A stretch of DNA of 64,000 bases from Rhyacophila brunnea (Eukaryota; Arthropoda; Insecta; Trichoptera; Rhyacophilidae). Within the stretch, counting starts at the first letter, position 1, and every line of letters starts with the position of its first letter. Shown here in pieces: positions 21,172-30,322 of the stretch. The stretch covers positions 62,001 through 126,000 of the forward strand of contig JAGYXB010001863.1 in NCBI GenBank assembly GCA_022495005.1, given 5' to 3'. Below the pieces are notes generated by a model that saw only the letters and a list, made by a program, of their open reading frames with translations, searched no databases and was not told where the DNA came from. The position numbers and the translations under genes were made by a program.

Positions 21172-21175
21172 CATG

Positions 21176-21410
21176 TAACAACTACTAGTTAAAATCGTCG
21201 CAATTATCTAAGGCACCCGTAGTTTAATTGGTAAAACATACTGGCGCGAATCCAGTAGATACAGGTTTAAGTCCCGTCGGGTGTCGTATTTTTTTTACAA
21301 AACGATTATTTGTTTGAGATGTTTTCAAATCATGTATATTCAGTATAATATATAATGTTACATTCTGAAATCGTGTGTCTTATTCGTTGAATAAAAGAAA
21401 TAGTACTTAT
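21176..21410 (+). repeat. tRNA-like repeat B, well-preserved copy
   Basis: The leader AACTACTAGTTAAAATCG is followed by a tRNA-like module at 21211-21285. Its acceptor ends GGCACCC and GGGTGTC pair completely, an anticodon stem ACTGG/CCAGT encloses a 7-base loop CGCGAAT, and there is a T arm. Position 33 is G instead of T, and the tail of family B follows, so it is not a functional tRNA. The tail ends near 21410 in 'cgttgaataaaagaaatag'. Confidence 0.76.
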
Positions 21411-21649
21411 TTCTTTTGACATTAAAATTTGCATCACATAAGTACGATTTTTGTTTTTTTTGAAATTAAGACTTTCTAAAAATAAACAAAAATAAAAGTA
21501 GGTTGACTTTGATTCGCGTCGATTCATATATTATTTAAATTTAAATATTTAAAATGGCATTGCAAAATAAAAGAAAATAAAAATACTTCATTCTCTCCTC
21601 TCACGAAATAGTAAGGCTAACAAATGCAGACGTCTTTATAAAGACGGGG
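21411..21649. other. No recognisable feature
   Basis: AT-rich spacer. Confidence 0.4.
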
Positions 21650-21895
21650 GATTGTGAAGGGGGTCCAAAGGGGGTTTCCCGGCTTAAAAATTAATGGATA
21701 TACATTTAGGCTGACGCGTTCGTTTGTCGAAGCCTGTGGACTGTGACGATTTCCAATTTACCTTAATCACCCAAGACCTCGCTCCTTGGAATGAATGGCG
21801 GGGAGTTATTATGGAGTAACCCCCCTTTTACTCAAAAGGGGGATAACCTAGACGCGAATCGTGGGTTAAGGAATTCTTTGAAGGTTTTTAGAACA
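21650..21895. other. G+C-rich patch with hairpin
   Basis: Richer in G+C than its surroundings. CCCCCTTTTACTCAAAAGGGGG at about 21823-21844 could form a strong hairpin (9-bp stem). No open frame or second copy was found. Possibly part of a transposon leader. Confidence 0.35.
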
Positions 21896-22018
21896 GCTCG
21901 GTGCAATCTTATTTAGACAAAACAGTTTTGCTAGATGTTTTAATTTTAAATATGTATTATTGTCTTGATGCATTTCTCACTTATTTTAACACGATCATGC
22001 TGGATTTAATGTACTGCT

Positions 22019-22588
22019 TAGTGAATAAGGGTGGAGGTAGGCTATTAATATCTGACATAAATAGTGCACATTAAACTTTGTTAGTCATTCATACTTGTTT
22101 TCATTGAACTAAAACTATAATTTACAGATATTGGCTAGTTTTAAAAAATCAGTTTAATTCTGCCTAAGCCAAACCATAACAGTTTTGGTACATTTTGGGC
22201 TATCCGACAAAATTGTGCACACTTTATCATTCATACTTATTTGTTTTCGCTGATTCAGCGATACATAAAACACACGTTGTTGGTTAATTTGTTTAAATTC
22301 ATTAAGCCTTGCCTAAACCAAACCAATAATATTATATCTATAAAATATGCAAAGTTATTTTTGATTTAATTGCATAATTTTAGATATTTTATAGATAGAC
22401 AGGTATTTTTTGACCATTATCTGTTATGGCTTGGTTTTTTGCAGGGCTTAATTGAATTTTAAAAACTAACCAACACCATCTGTAAATTGTAGTTTTAGTT
22501 CAATGAGATCAAATACGTATGACTGACCAAGTTTAGCGTGCACTATTTACGGCGGATCTTAACAGCCTACCTCCACCCTTTTCCACTG
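22019..22588. mobile_element. hAT MITE family G, 570-bp copy
   Basis: The right end reads inward CAGTGGAAAAGGGTGGAGGT, and the left end is a worn TAGTGAATAAGGGTGGAGGT. Both lead into 'aggctgttaagatc'-type sub-ends. The interior is palindromic over its length, with paired 'ctaaccaac' and 'aattaagccctgcc' blocks. Six more copies are in the window. The flanking 8-mers no longer match. This copy and the 200 bp to its right recur at 26534-27308. Confidence 0.8.
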
Positions 22589-22795
22589 TGCTTCATAGAT
22601 TCCTATTCAAGCTGATTATATTCCTCTTGGTCGCATATTATGTTGTATTGTAACATAATTCTGGAAAATTTAACTATTTTAACGATTTAACAGCCTTTAG
22701 GTTTTTACCTTTTGAATGATTTCTAACTTATTGGTAAAATAGAACACTAGATTTGGCCAGCGAATGTCTCTTGTTTGAGTTATATTTTATCCTGC
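22589..22795. repeat. Flanking segment duplicated at 27094-27300
   Basis: About 205 bp to the right of the MITE end ('tgcttcatag' to 'cctgcctattt') match the same flank at 27094-27300 with scattered changes. The two MITE copies were therefore duplicated together with flanking DNA, or both belong to a larger composite element. Confidence 0.7.
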
Positions 22796-22869
22796 CTATT
22801 TATTACCGACCCATCACATTCACTTGTATCTTTCTTTGTGTAATTATTTTGTTTATTGATCTTAAGCGA

Positions 22870-23335
22870 GATACTTAACGTGCACCTCTCCAGACCGCGC
22901 AGTGCTGCGCTAAGTTTCTGCACCACTCTTTTACTAAGTCTCCATAATTTGCAAGCGTAATAATTATACTATACTCGATTAACATAACGTGACATGGGTG
23001 GATGTTGAACATAACACGTAAAGATCGCAAAATAAACCAATGTACAAGGAAGCATACAAGAATACGTGATGTGATAGAGGTCGCTAAACAAATAAAATGG
23101 CAATGGGCTTGAGCGAGTAGATTACCGCTGGACAAATGCTATCATACAGTGGTACTCAAGGGGTATACTAAACGCCTGCAGGGACGCCCTAAAACCCGCC
23201 GGATAGACGAGCTCATATATCTAGTTCGGTGGATGTACGTGGCAGCAAAGGACTAGGTACCAAGAAGGGTGGAAAAAGCTAGAGGAGGCCTTCATTCAGC
23301 AATGGGTCAACCGCTTCTGATGTTAATGATGATTT
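22870..23335 (+). pseudogene. RTE-type LINE end with inverted 5' part
   Basis: Plus strand from about 22990: LNITRKDRKINQCTRKHTR, then RDVIEVAKQIKWQWA, then GRPKTRRIDELIYLV and, after frameshifts, a tail with 'gaggccttcattcagcaatgg' and a (TGATG)-rich end. The minus strand of 22870-22965 encodes KLWRLSKRVVQKLSAALRG then LERCT, the part that precedes ITRKDRK in the element. The 5' piece is thus inverted, as at 2655-2797. Confidence 0.82.
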
Positions 23336-23770
23336 ATATTATGTGATTACAGAAAGTATACACTGGTTGAATAATTTACGTATTTGAAAAGTGTTAAAAT
23401 ACGAAAAAAGTTAGAGGAATCAAAAGTTTAAGAAAAGTTTAGAAAAAATATTTAGTGGTTTTTTTAACTTAGGTATAATATTATTTACATAAAACATTTG
23501 TGTTATAATCAATTCGTCGTACTGATATTGTTTCGAAAATTCTATATTAATTAAAAGTTTTCAGTTTTGTTTATCTAAGAATCAAACAACTTTTATCTAT
23601 GCCGCATTCTCACGTGGCAATTTTTATCGTTCAACGGTCTATTGAATGTTGAACAGAGATTCAAATTCTTCTTACGTATCGCATTAATTTTAAACAGATA
23701 GTCAGACAGAAAATTACAAGTTAAACTTTGGTTACTATAGGCAACCAGTTGACTCGAATAATGATTCATT
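23336..23770. other. No recognisable feature
   Basis: AT-rich; no repeat copy noticed. Confidence 0.5.
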
Positions 23771-23774
23771 GTTG

Positions 23775-24245
23775 ACATTATTTATTTATTTTACATATAA
23801 TGAACATGGCAACTTATCAATTCAAAGTGTTCACGACATGACATAAAAATAAGTATTAACAATATTGAAATAGAAATATATTGTAATATGAGTAAATAAT
23901 CAAAATGAAAGTATATGGAAGCACACCACACAGAGTGAACTAGGTTGATAGACCTATCTTAAAAACAAGCGAAACAACGTCCCTCACGTAAGTGGAATAT
24001 ATCAATATCTTAAGCGATGATTGAACATAATTATTGCCCTCCGAATTGGCATTACTAATGGAAAGTTAGTTCTGCATCTTGCGAGAACCAACAATGGATG
24101 CTCCCGATTTCTAAAGATAATTATCAGAGATACACAGTTAACACTACCAATAATGACAGGGTTCATATCTGTTGAATTGACTAAAAGTAGAAAGGACCTC
24201 AACTTCATTTAATTCAACTGTGTTGCCACTTGTGTGAATTTAGAA
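23775..24245 (-). pseudogene. Jockey-like LINE, 3' end
   Basis: The minus strand of 24002-24208 reads LARCRTNFPLVMPIRRAIIM, the '(R)xRTN' block found near the C-terminus of Jockey/CR1-type reverse transcriptases. The 3' untranslated part to the left ('cctcacgtaagtggaatatatc', 'gttcacgacatgac') matches the copies at 28560, 30600 and 36080. Severely 5'-truncated. Confidence 0.72.
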
Positions 24246-24261
24246 AGCGCTTTGGAGAGTA

Positions 24262-24490
24262 GAGTATACGTTTTATAACTTTGCACTTTTTGCACTTTTT
24301 ACTACACTGATATCCCTCTTTGCCTGAAAACCTCGCATAAAATTAGATCAAATCATATTCACTTGTATTAATATATGTAGTAAGTAATAAATAAATAGAT
24401 AATATATGTAAAAAAATACTTTTAGAATATTATATTACTTACATCATTTTCATCCTAGAGCCGGAGTGCAAAGTTATGAAGCATATACCC
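24262..24490. mobile_element. TA-flanked MITE, 229 bp
   Basis: Inverted ends read inward G(A/G)GTATA(C/T)G followed by (T/C)ATAACTTTGCACT and are flanked by TA (24260-24261 and 24491-24492). TA target sites fit Tc1/mariner. A second copy begins at 63953 and runs off the window end. No coding frame. Confidence 0.72.
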
Positions 24491-24499
24491 TATTGTAAA

Positions 24500-25084
24500 A
24501 ACCACCAGTTAATTTCGTCGAAATTAGACACGTATAGCTTAGTGATCAGGCACGTCAGTGCTAATCCTAGGGGGCGCAGGTTCTAATCCTGCTGGGTGTC
24601 GTATTTTGTCTAGTGGTATTATTATTTTACTCAGGATGTAGTGTTTTCAAATTACGTATTTTTAATAAAATAATGTTCTTAATTCTTGTGAATTATTCGT
24701 TGAACAAAAAAAAAAGTTTATTAATATTATTAGCAAGTTTAAGTACGTTATAAAAACTAAATAATGGAGTAATCTACGACGTCGGTTAGTAATTAAGGAA
24801 TTAATTTATATATACTTTAATTTAATACACAAAAACTGATCAACATTATAACGCAATTCGATAGGCATTTGATGTAATAACTACTAGTTAAAATAGTTGT
24901 AATTAACTAAGATGCCCGTAGCTTAATTGGAAAAGCATACTGGAACTAATCCAGCAGATACAGGTTCAAGTTCTGTCGGGTGTCGTATTTTTTTTTACAA
25001 AATGATTTTTTCTAGTGTGTATATGCATGAGATGTTCTTAAATGATGAATGGTTATATTATATTACTCAGTATGTAGTGTTTTC
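24500..25084 (+). repeat. Tandem pair of tRNA-like repeat B modules
   Basis: The first unit: leader at 24504, tRNA-like module at 24527-24600 (GGTTCTAATCC B box), tail to 24720. The middle segment with GACGTCGGTTAGTAATTAAG follows at 24720-24880. The second unit: leader AACTACTAGTTAAAAT at 24880, module at 24911-24985 (acceptor GATGCCC with GGGTGTC; anticodon loop AACTAAT), tail to about 25084. Head-to-tail modules joined by the same middle segment are also seen at 20231-21410, which suggests a compound unit. Confidence 0.76.
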
Positions 25085-25086
25085 AA

Positions 25087-25440
25087 ATTACGTATTTTCA
25101 TAGAAAATTTTTAAAACACTTCTGAGAAAATGTTTTATATGTAAAAAGTAAGACACCCGGCAGGAATCGAACCTGCGTCTCTTGGGTTTCGCGCCCCGTG
25201 CATTACTACTATGCTACAACTGCCATGCTCAATATTGCGACAAATTTTAACTATTGGCCTTTTTATTCCTATTTTATTCCTGACCTATTCCTGCCGGGTG
25301 TCTTACTTTTTTCAAAAAGAATTTTTCTATTGGTTATAATATATTTTCTCAGAAGTGTTTTCAAAATTATGTATGTTCAATAATTAGAATGGTACATTCT
25401 TAAAATCTTGTGAATTATTCTTTGAACAAAAGAAATAGTT
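25087..25440 (-). repeat. tRNA-like repeat B in fold-back form
   Basis: A minus-strand module (25153-25222, B-box-like GGTTCGATTCC) is flanked by its tail on the left. A second, plus-oriented tail (25290-25440) starts at CCTGCCGGGTGTCTTACTTT, so the two tails form inverted arms around one module. The same layout recurs at 45590-45800. Confidence 0.7.
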
Positions 25441-25454
25441 AGTTACTTGCGTAT

Positions 25455-25905
25455 TTTTACAACGTTTTTCTTAACTTGTATTCTTATTATTTGTCCGGTG
25501 GTTCTTTGTCCGGTACAAATCTTGCAATTGATTTTTAACTAACTTCCCGACTAGCTAGACATTTGAAACTTTTAGAATATCAGAACACGATGCTAATGCA
25601 TATTTTAATACTTTTAGCCATCTTTAAGTAGAATTTAATTCATTTTCAGTTAACTCTGTTTTGTATGAAAAGTTATTTCGACACCATTATTGGTTGCTAG
25701 GGGTCTGGGGTCCTAGCAACTAAATTATTAATATATACGTGCGTTACTATGGAAATCAATATGACATGTCAAAATGACATTTCAGTATTATTTATATAAG
25801 TACAAATTTTTTTGATCGTTGAAGCTAGTCAAGTCAAGTTTATTTGATTCAACAGAAAATTTAAAAACGTTATATATAAAAAGTTCTTTTAATCTTGTAA
25901 TTATT
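25455..25905 (-). mobile_element. MITE family M3, minus copy
   Basis: It starts TTTTACAACGTTTTTC and ends in AACGTTATATATAAAAAG. It contains TTTGTCCGGTGGTTCTTTG and a central hairpin around GTTGCTAG/CTAGCAAC. Four other copies are in the window (30323, 35326, 45864, 57906). Repeat-B tails lie on both sides. It has no coding frame, and its target-site length is not settled. Confidence 0.72.
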
Positions 25906-26404
25906 AATAATATAATGTTACATTCTTAATTCTTGTGAATTATTCTTTGAGCAAAAAAATAGTTTATAAATGTAAAATGAATAAATTTGAATTTGAATTG
26001 AAGATAATATATTATTACTACTATCGTATGCAGGCAATTTTTCTTGAGCCGTTATAATATATAATATATATAGCTATATACTGTATCCAGGTAGCGTGAT
26101 TGATTTGCGTTTAGCATACCACGGGCAAGCGAAGGTAATGAATGACCGGCCATCAGCTGAATGTCAATAGGTATATATACAATCTCGATCTCAAAGTCTC
26201 GCGTTGTGAGTTATTGATGCTTCCAAGGATGCACGGCGCGCAACTTGACTGGAAAGCTTATTACGTGAACGTAAATCCCGATTTCATTGTTTACGTTATA
26301 TAACACGTACATAAATTTAGATATTGCCTTTAACTCTACATAATAAAGCTACGTCTCAATGTTTAAAATATTTATGCGAGAGACAAACTATGTAAGTCCT
26401 TATT
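25906..26404. other. Repeat-B tail, then no recognisable feature
   Basis: 25906-25970 is another family-B tail and 25968-25990 has GAATTTGAATTT units such as LINE tails often carry. The remainder, including a slightly G+C-richer part at 26200-26290, shows nothing identifiable. Confidence 0.45.
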
Positions 26405-26533
26405 CCCAATAATCGAAAAATTTTGAATATTTAAGCGCGAAATATATTATAGTGCATGTCGTGGACAGTAAGCTGCCGCTACGGGAAAAAGTGTGTAATG
26501 TCGTTTTTATTGGTGTGTAAAATGTTATCAAAT
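26405..26533 (-). repeat. Left end of TTAA MITE family T, copy 2 (duplicated)
   Basis: It begins after TTAA (26431-26434) with GCGCGAAAT and matches the end of the full-length element at 866-1491. It is about 125 bp long including 20 bp upstream of TTAA, and is repeated directly at 27310-27437. Confidence 0.68.
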
Positions 26534-27093
26534 TGAAGGCGTAAGATCTGACATATATAGTGCACATTAAACTTTGTTAGTCATACATATTTGTTTTCAT
26601 TGAACTAAAACTATAATTTACAGATATTGGTTAGTTTTAAAAAATCAGTTTAATTCTGCCTAAGCCAAACCATAATAGTTTTGCTACATTTTGGGCTATC
26701 CGACAAAATTGTGCACACTTTATCATTCATACTTATTTGTTTTCGTTGATTCAGCGATACATATTACTCACGTTGTTGGTTAATTTGTTATTCATTAAGC
26801 CCTGCCTACACCAAACTATAATTGATAAACAATAATATTATATCTATAAAACATCCAAAGTTATTTTTGATTTAATTGCATAATTTTAGATATTTTATAG
26901 ATATACAAGTATTTTTTGACCATTATCTGTTATGGCTTGGTTTTCGCAGGGCTTAATTGAATTTTAAAAACTAACCAACACCATCTGTAAAATTCAGTTT
27001 TAGTTCAATGAGAACAAATACGTATGACTGACCAAGTTTAGCGTGCACTATTTACGGCGGATCTTAACAGCCTACCTCCAACCTTCGCCACTG
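26534..27093. mobile_element. hAT MITE family G, left end deleted
   Basis: The right end (CAGTGGCGAAGGTTGGAGGT read inward) is intact. The left end lacks most of the terminal repeat and starts near 'gaaggcgtaagatctgac'. Sequence and right flank match 22019-22795. Confidence 0.76.
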
Positions 27094-27308
27094 TGCTTCA
27101 TAGAGTCATTTCCAAGATGATTATATTTCTCTCGGTCGCATATGTTGCATTGTCACATAATTCTGGAAAACTTAACTAGTTTAACGATATAATAGCCTTT
27201 AGGTTTTTACCTTTTGAATGATTTCTAATTTATTGGTAAAATAGAACACTAGATTTGACCAGCGAATGTCTCGTGTTTGAGTTATATTGCGCCCTGCCTA
27301 TTTTTTAT
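27094..27308. repeat. Flanking segment duplicated from or with 22589-22795
   Basis: Matches 22589-22795 up to 'ccctgcctattt', then switches abruptly into the second copy of the family-T end. Confidence 0.68.
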
Positions 27309-27309
27309 C

Positions 27310-27720
27310 GAAAATTATCGAAAAATTTTGAATATTTAAGGGCGAAATATATTATAGTGCATGTCGTGGACAGTAAGCTGCCGCTACGGGAAAAAAGTGT
27401 GTAATGTCGTTTTTATTGGTGTATAAAATGTTATCAAACTGATGGTCCCATCCCGTAGCATATTTTGAACGTTTAAACGAACATTGTCAGTTGGCAAAAT
27501 CTGCCGAAATCACCAAAAAAACTATGAGGTCACCTCACATTGAACTGCACTGCATCGACACCTGCATGACGTTTTGGACGTTTTTATCATTTTCTAGATG
27601 TCTACACTTTTTCAAATCATGTCATAATCGCGTTTTTCGTTTTTTGTGGTTGGCACGGCACTATCACTTACCGTTATTAACTTCTCGCATATACAAATCT
27701 CATTATAAACATTATTCATT
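27310..27720 (-). mobile_element. TTAA MITE family T, copy 3, one end missing
   Basis: It starts after TTAA (27336-27339) and continues through blocks shared with 866-1491 (GGACAGTAAGCTGCCGCTAC, CCCATCCCGTAGCA, GAACTGCACTGCATCGACAC) to about 27700. The other terminal repeat is not found. The 136-codon open frame across it and the SINE is not conserved in copy 1 and is not a gene. Confidence 0.65.
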
Positions 27721-27786
27721 TCATAGAAAATACATCATTTCTAAAATCCTCAGAAATATACATATTATACTCCTAGAAAAAAATGC

Positions 27787-27960
27787 TGGGCCCACGATGG
27801 CCAAGTGGCTTACGCATCGGCTTATAATGCGTGGGTCTGGCAAATACACATACTATTTGTCAATTTGTATTTGGAGTCAGAGTATGAACATAATAGATTG
27901 AGGAAGTAGCCACAATTCTTACAAACCTCCACTATGTGGATGCCCATATGACATTGTCTT
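27787..27960 (+). repeat. SINE A copy lacking the B box
   Basis: The A-box region CACGATGGCCAAGTGGCTTA is kept, but about 20 bp containing the B box is missing. In other copies the missing stretch is bounded by GGGTC on each side, and one GGGTC remains here. Slippage or recombination between these 5-bp repeats explains it. The copy could not be transcribed from an internal polymerase III promoter. Confidence 0.74.
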
Positions 27961-27965
27961 ATATA

Positions 27966-28527
27966 TGTGGGAATCATAGTAGTTGTGGATTTAGATGTCG
28001 AGATTTGGTGGTTGCTCCGATGAATGGAGGAGCGAGTTTTATTTGCAGCGTAAACAGTCGGTACAATGGTATGTTATAGTAGTTATGTTACAATATTTAT
28101 GATACTGTTCTAAGGACCTAGTCTCGGTAGAATAAGATGTTGTGCGAAGCGATACATAGACTGAGATACTAACAGACCGGGAACTTATATTCGAGTGACA
28201 TGTACAATGAATTATGATCCGCTATTTATCTACGTACTCACTATCAGAGTAATATCTTGAAAAGAATATTTAGGAAATACTTATTATAATTGAGTCAGCT
28301 ACTCTATATGGAGTTTTCATCATTGGATGTGGCTGACTATGTGTAATAACGGATATTGCGGAAATTATAATTGCAGTAAGCTATTTACTGAGTTTTCTAT
28401 AAGTTTTACAAAAGCAATATACGCGCAGCAGGTCTCACACGTCGGAAGGCGTGAGACGTGATGCAGGTGGACTACAGGAAGTCGCGTGATCTTGTGATTG
28501 CCGTATGCACCACTGCTGAGGCGTGAC
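27966..28527. mobile_element. LTR-like sequence related to the solo LTR at 20629
   Basis: It starts TGTGGGAATCATAG and shares blocks in the same order with 20629-21171 (GCAGCGTA, CGGTACAAT, ATTCGAGTGACAT, GAGTCAGC). A plausible end is GCGTGACA at 28527. No target duplication is evident, and the right boundary is uncertain. Confidence 0.5.
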
Positions 28528-28544
28528 AGGGTAAGGTAAATTCA

Positions 28545-28890
28545 TACTGATTTTTTTTTAATTTTTTTTTTTAGATACGGTGAACATTACAAATTATAAA
28601 TTTAAGACGTTCACATTTAAAAGACTTAAAAACAAAGAAACCGTATTAAATAGTCTAAAGAAGAGATAAATATAATATGCAGTATCATAAAAACAGTATA
28701 AAAAAGTGAATGGTACAAAAATTATAAATTATTCAGCATGGAAGTACACCGAATGAGCTAAGTGGACCCTATTTTAATAATTCATAAAACAACGGCCACC
28801 TACGAGTATACTCATCCTCACGTAGGTGGAATATATCAAGTACGTAAGTACAGGTAATCCGCTGAAACATTCACAGTGCCTAGTAGATTT
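28545..28890 (-). mobile_element. Jockey-like LINE, 3' untranslated end
   Basis: A T-rich run at the left is followed by 'aatttaagacgttcacatt', 'gagctaagtggaccctatttt' and CTCACGTAGGTGGAATATAT, the reverse complement of 3' blocks at 30690-30890 and 36150-36400. No coding part is left. Confidence 0.68.
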
Positions 28891-29400
28891 GAATAAATAT
28901 CCCGTTCATTTGGGCGACGTTTTAAAAGGATTCGCGATCATATTTCGCAAATAAAATTCAAAATACCGCCGTCTGCAGCAGCCAATAAAGCAGTCAGGGG
29001 GCGGCATGGCATAGCGGGGTCTGTAGAACCTCAGGCGAACATATATTTTGATTTTGCTGCATTTTCGCTTTGTGCGCGTTGCAATTTCGCAGTGAGAAAA
29101 ATAATACCAAACGAAGGAATGCCTGGGATAAGGAACGCCGGCCGTACGTTTTCGAAAACCAAACACCTTGACTAGAAACCTTGGAGCATGTACCTACAAG
29201 TATAATATAGAAAACTAAAAGTATTCACCAGACAAACAAGCTAATTACAGTACTGAACATTGAACCTACCCATGGTTTCCTTCGTAATGCGTATGGCACT
29301 AAATTTTCATATCAAAATTCAATGTTCGATTTCTGATGAGGTTTCAATACATATTCGAAATTATCTCAAACCTGCGTATTTCTGTGACTGATTGACTGAT
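28891..29400. other. No recognised gene; G+C-richer stretch 28910-29160
   Basis: An 86-codon minus frame fills the G+C-richer part. It is rich in Arg, Cys and Tyr and shows no motif that I recognise. Without a splice or homology clue I do not call it a gene. Confidence 0.4.
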
Positions 29401-29409
29401 TATGTTCAC

Positions 29410-29520
29410 TATCACAATACTGTAATTTAAAAAACTATTTCTTTTATTCAACAAATAATAATTCATAAGATTTGAGAATGTAACATTCTATATGTTGATT
29501 ATACATAATTTGAAAACAGC
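29410..29520 (-). repeat. tRNA-like repeat B, tail only
   Basis: 'ctatttcttttattcaacaa' to 'ttgaaaacagctcatgcatat' is the family-B tail on the minus strand; the tRNA-like module is absent. The sequence to its right shows weak likeness to the middle segment. Confidence 0.6.
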
Positions 29521-29819
29521 TCATGCATATACCAGTTGTACACTAATTAATTGGCCATTCGATATAATTAGCATGTTATTTAAATGCGGTAATTAAATGC
29601 TCCGCGTCCAACAAGTTAACCTTATTGCGAGTCAGCACGAATTTCGACAACGTAAAATCAACAAGTCATTTAACTATCAATATTGCTTCATCTAGCATCA
29701 GCGTTTTTATTACAGGCAATGATTACCTCGTAGTCGTTTGACACTGCAGTCACCTGGTTTCTCAATCATAAACTAGTTACCAATGACTAGTATGATTTAT
29801 TAACCTAGACAAACGGTGG

Positions 29820-30245
29820 CTCGTGTAAGGTATTGATTGCTTTTATATAAATAGCAAAGGACGATTGATAAGAGTCACTTTCACTTATCACTCGATACTT
29901 GACACTCATCCTTCGATATTCGTCTCTCGAGCACAGACTCTCGAGCTCGTCCCGATCATCATCACCACCGGATCGCGGCTTGGTCTGAGCACCTAACTCA
30001 CCACGATACTCTGTATAGATATCTTACTCTGATCATTTTAATTCGCTGTACTCGGCATTAAGATAATAAACATTTACATCATTCTCTTTTACCGCTACCT
30101 TTACCAACTCATCACCTTTTCCCTCATCGATCCCTTCATATATATTTTTAATTTCTAATTTATTCAATATATGAAAGAATCATTCATCCAATCATTCTGG
30201 ATATTATGTAATCCGATGTGAATCTTTGGCGCCCCATGGAGAGGT
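29820..30245 (+). mobile_element. Candidate LTR 3' part with primer-binding site
   Basis: A TATA-like TTTATATAAATAGC at 29841-29854 is followed by a C-rich leader, an AATAAA at 30066-30071, and TTTGGCGCCCCATGGAGAGG at about 30226. TGGCGCC immediately after an LTR is the usual start of a tRNA primer-binding site in Ty3/gypsy-like elements. The 5' end of the LTR is not defined, and the element is cut by MITE M3 at 30323. No gag or pol frame is present. Confidence 0.4.
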
Positions 30246-30322
30246 TTCTTAACATTTTCTTAATGAGAAATATATCTCAATTATATGCTCAACCTGTTAT
30301 GTCCGAACATCAATTTAAAAAT

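Noticed and set aside
21211..21285. Possible functional tRNA gene
   Set aside because: Acceptor and anticodon stems pair well, but base 33 is G, the module is repeated throughout the window with a common leader and tail, and copies differ in their anticodon loop. It is a tRNA-derived repeat.
21823..21846. Bacterial-type terminator hairpin
   Set aside because: The stem is strong, but there is no gene next to it and the sequence is a eukaryotic repeat landscape.
27491..27901. 136-codon plus-strand open frame
   Set aside because: It spans the TTAA MITE and SINE A; the frame is not kept in the other MITE copy (866-1491).
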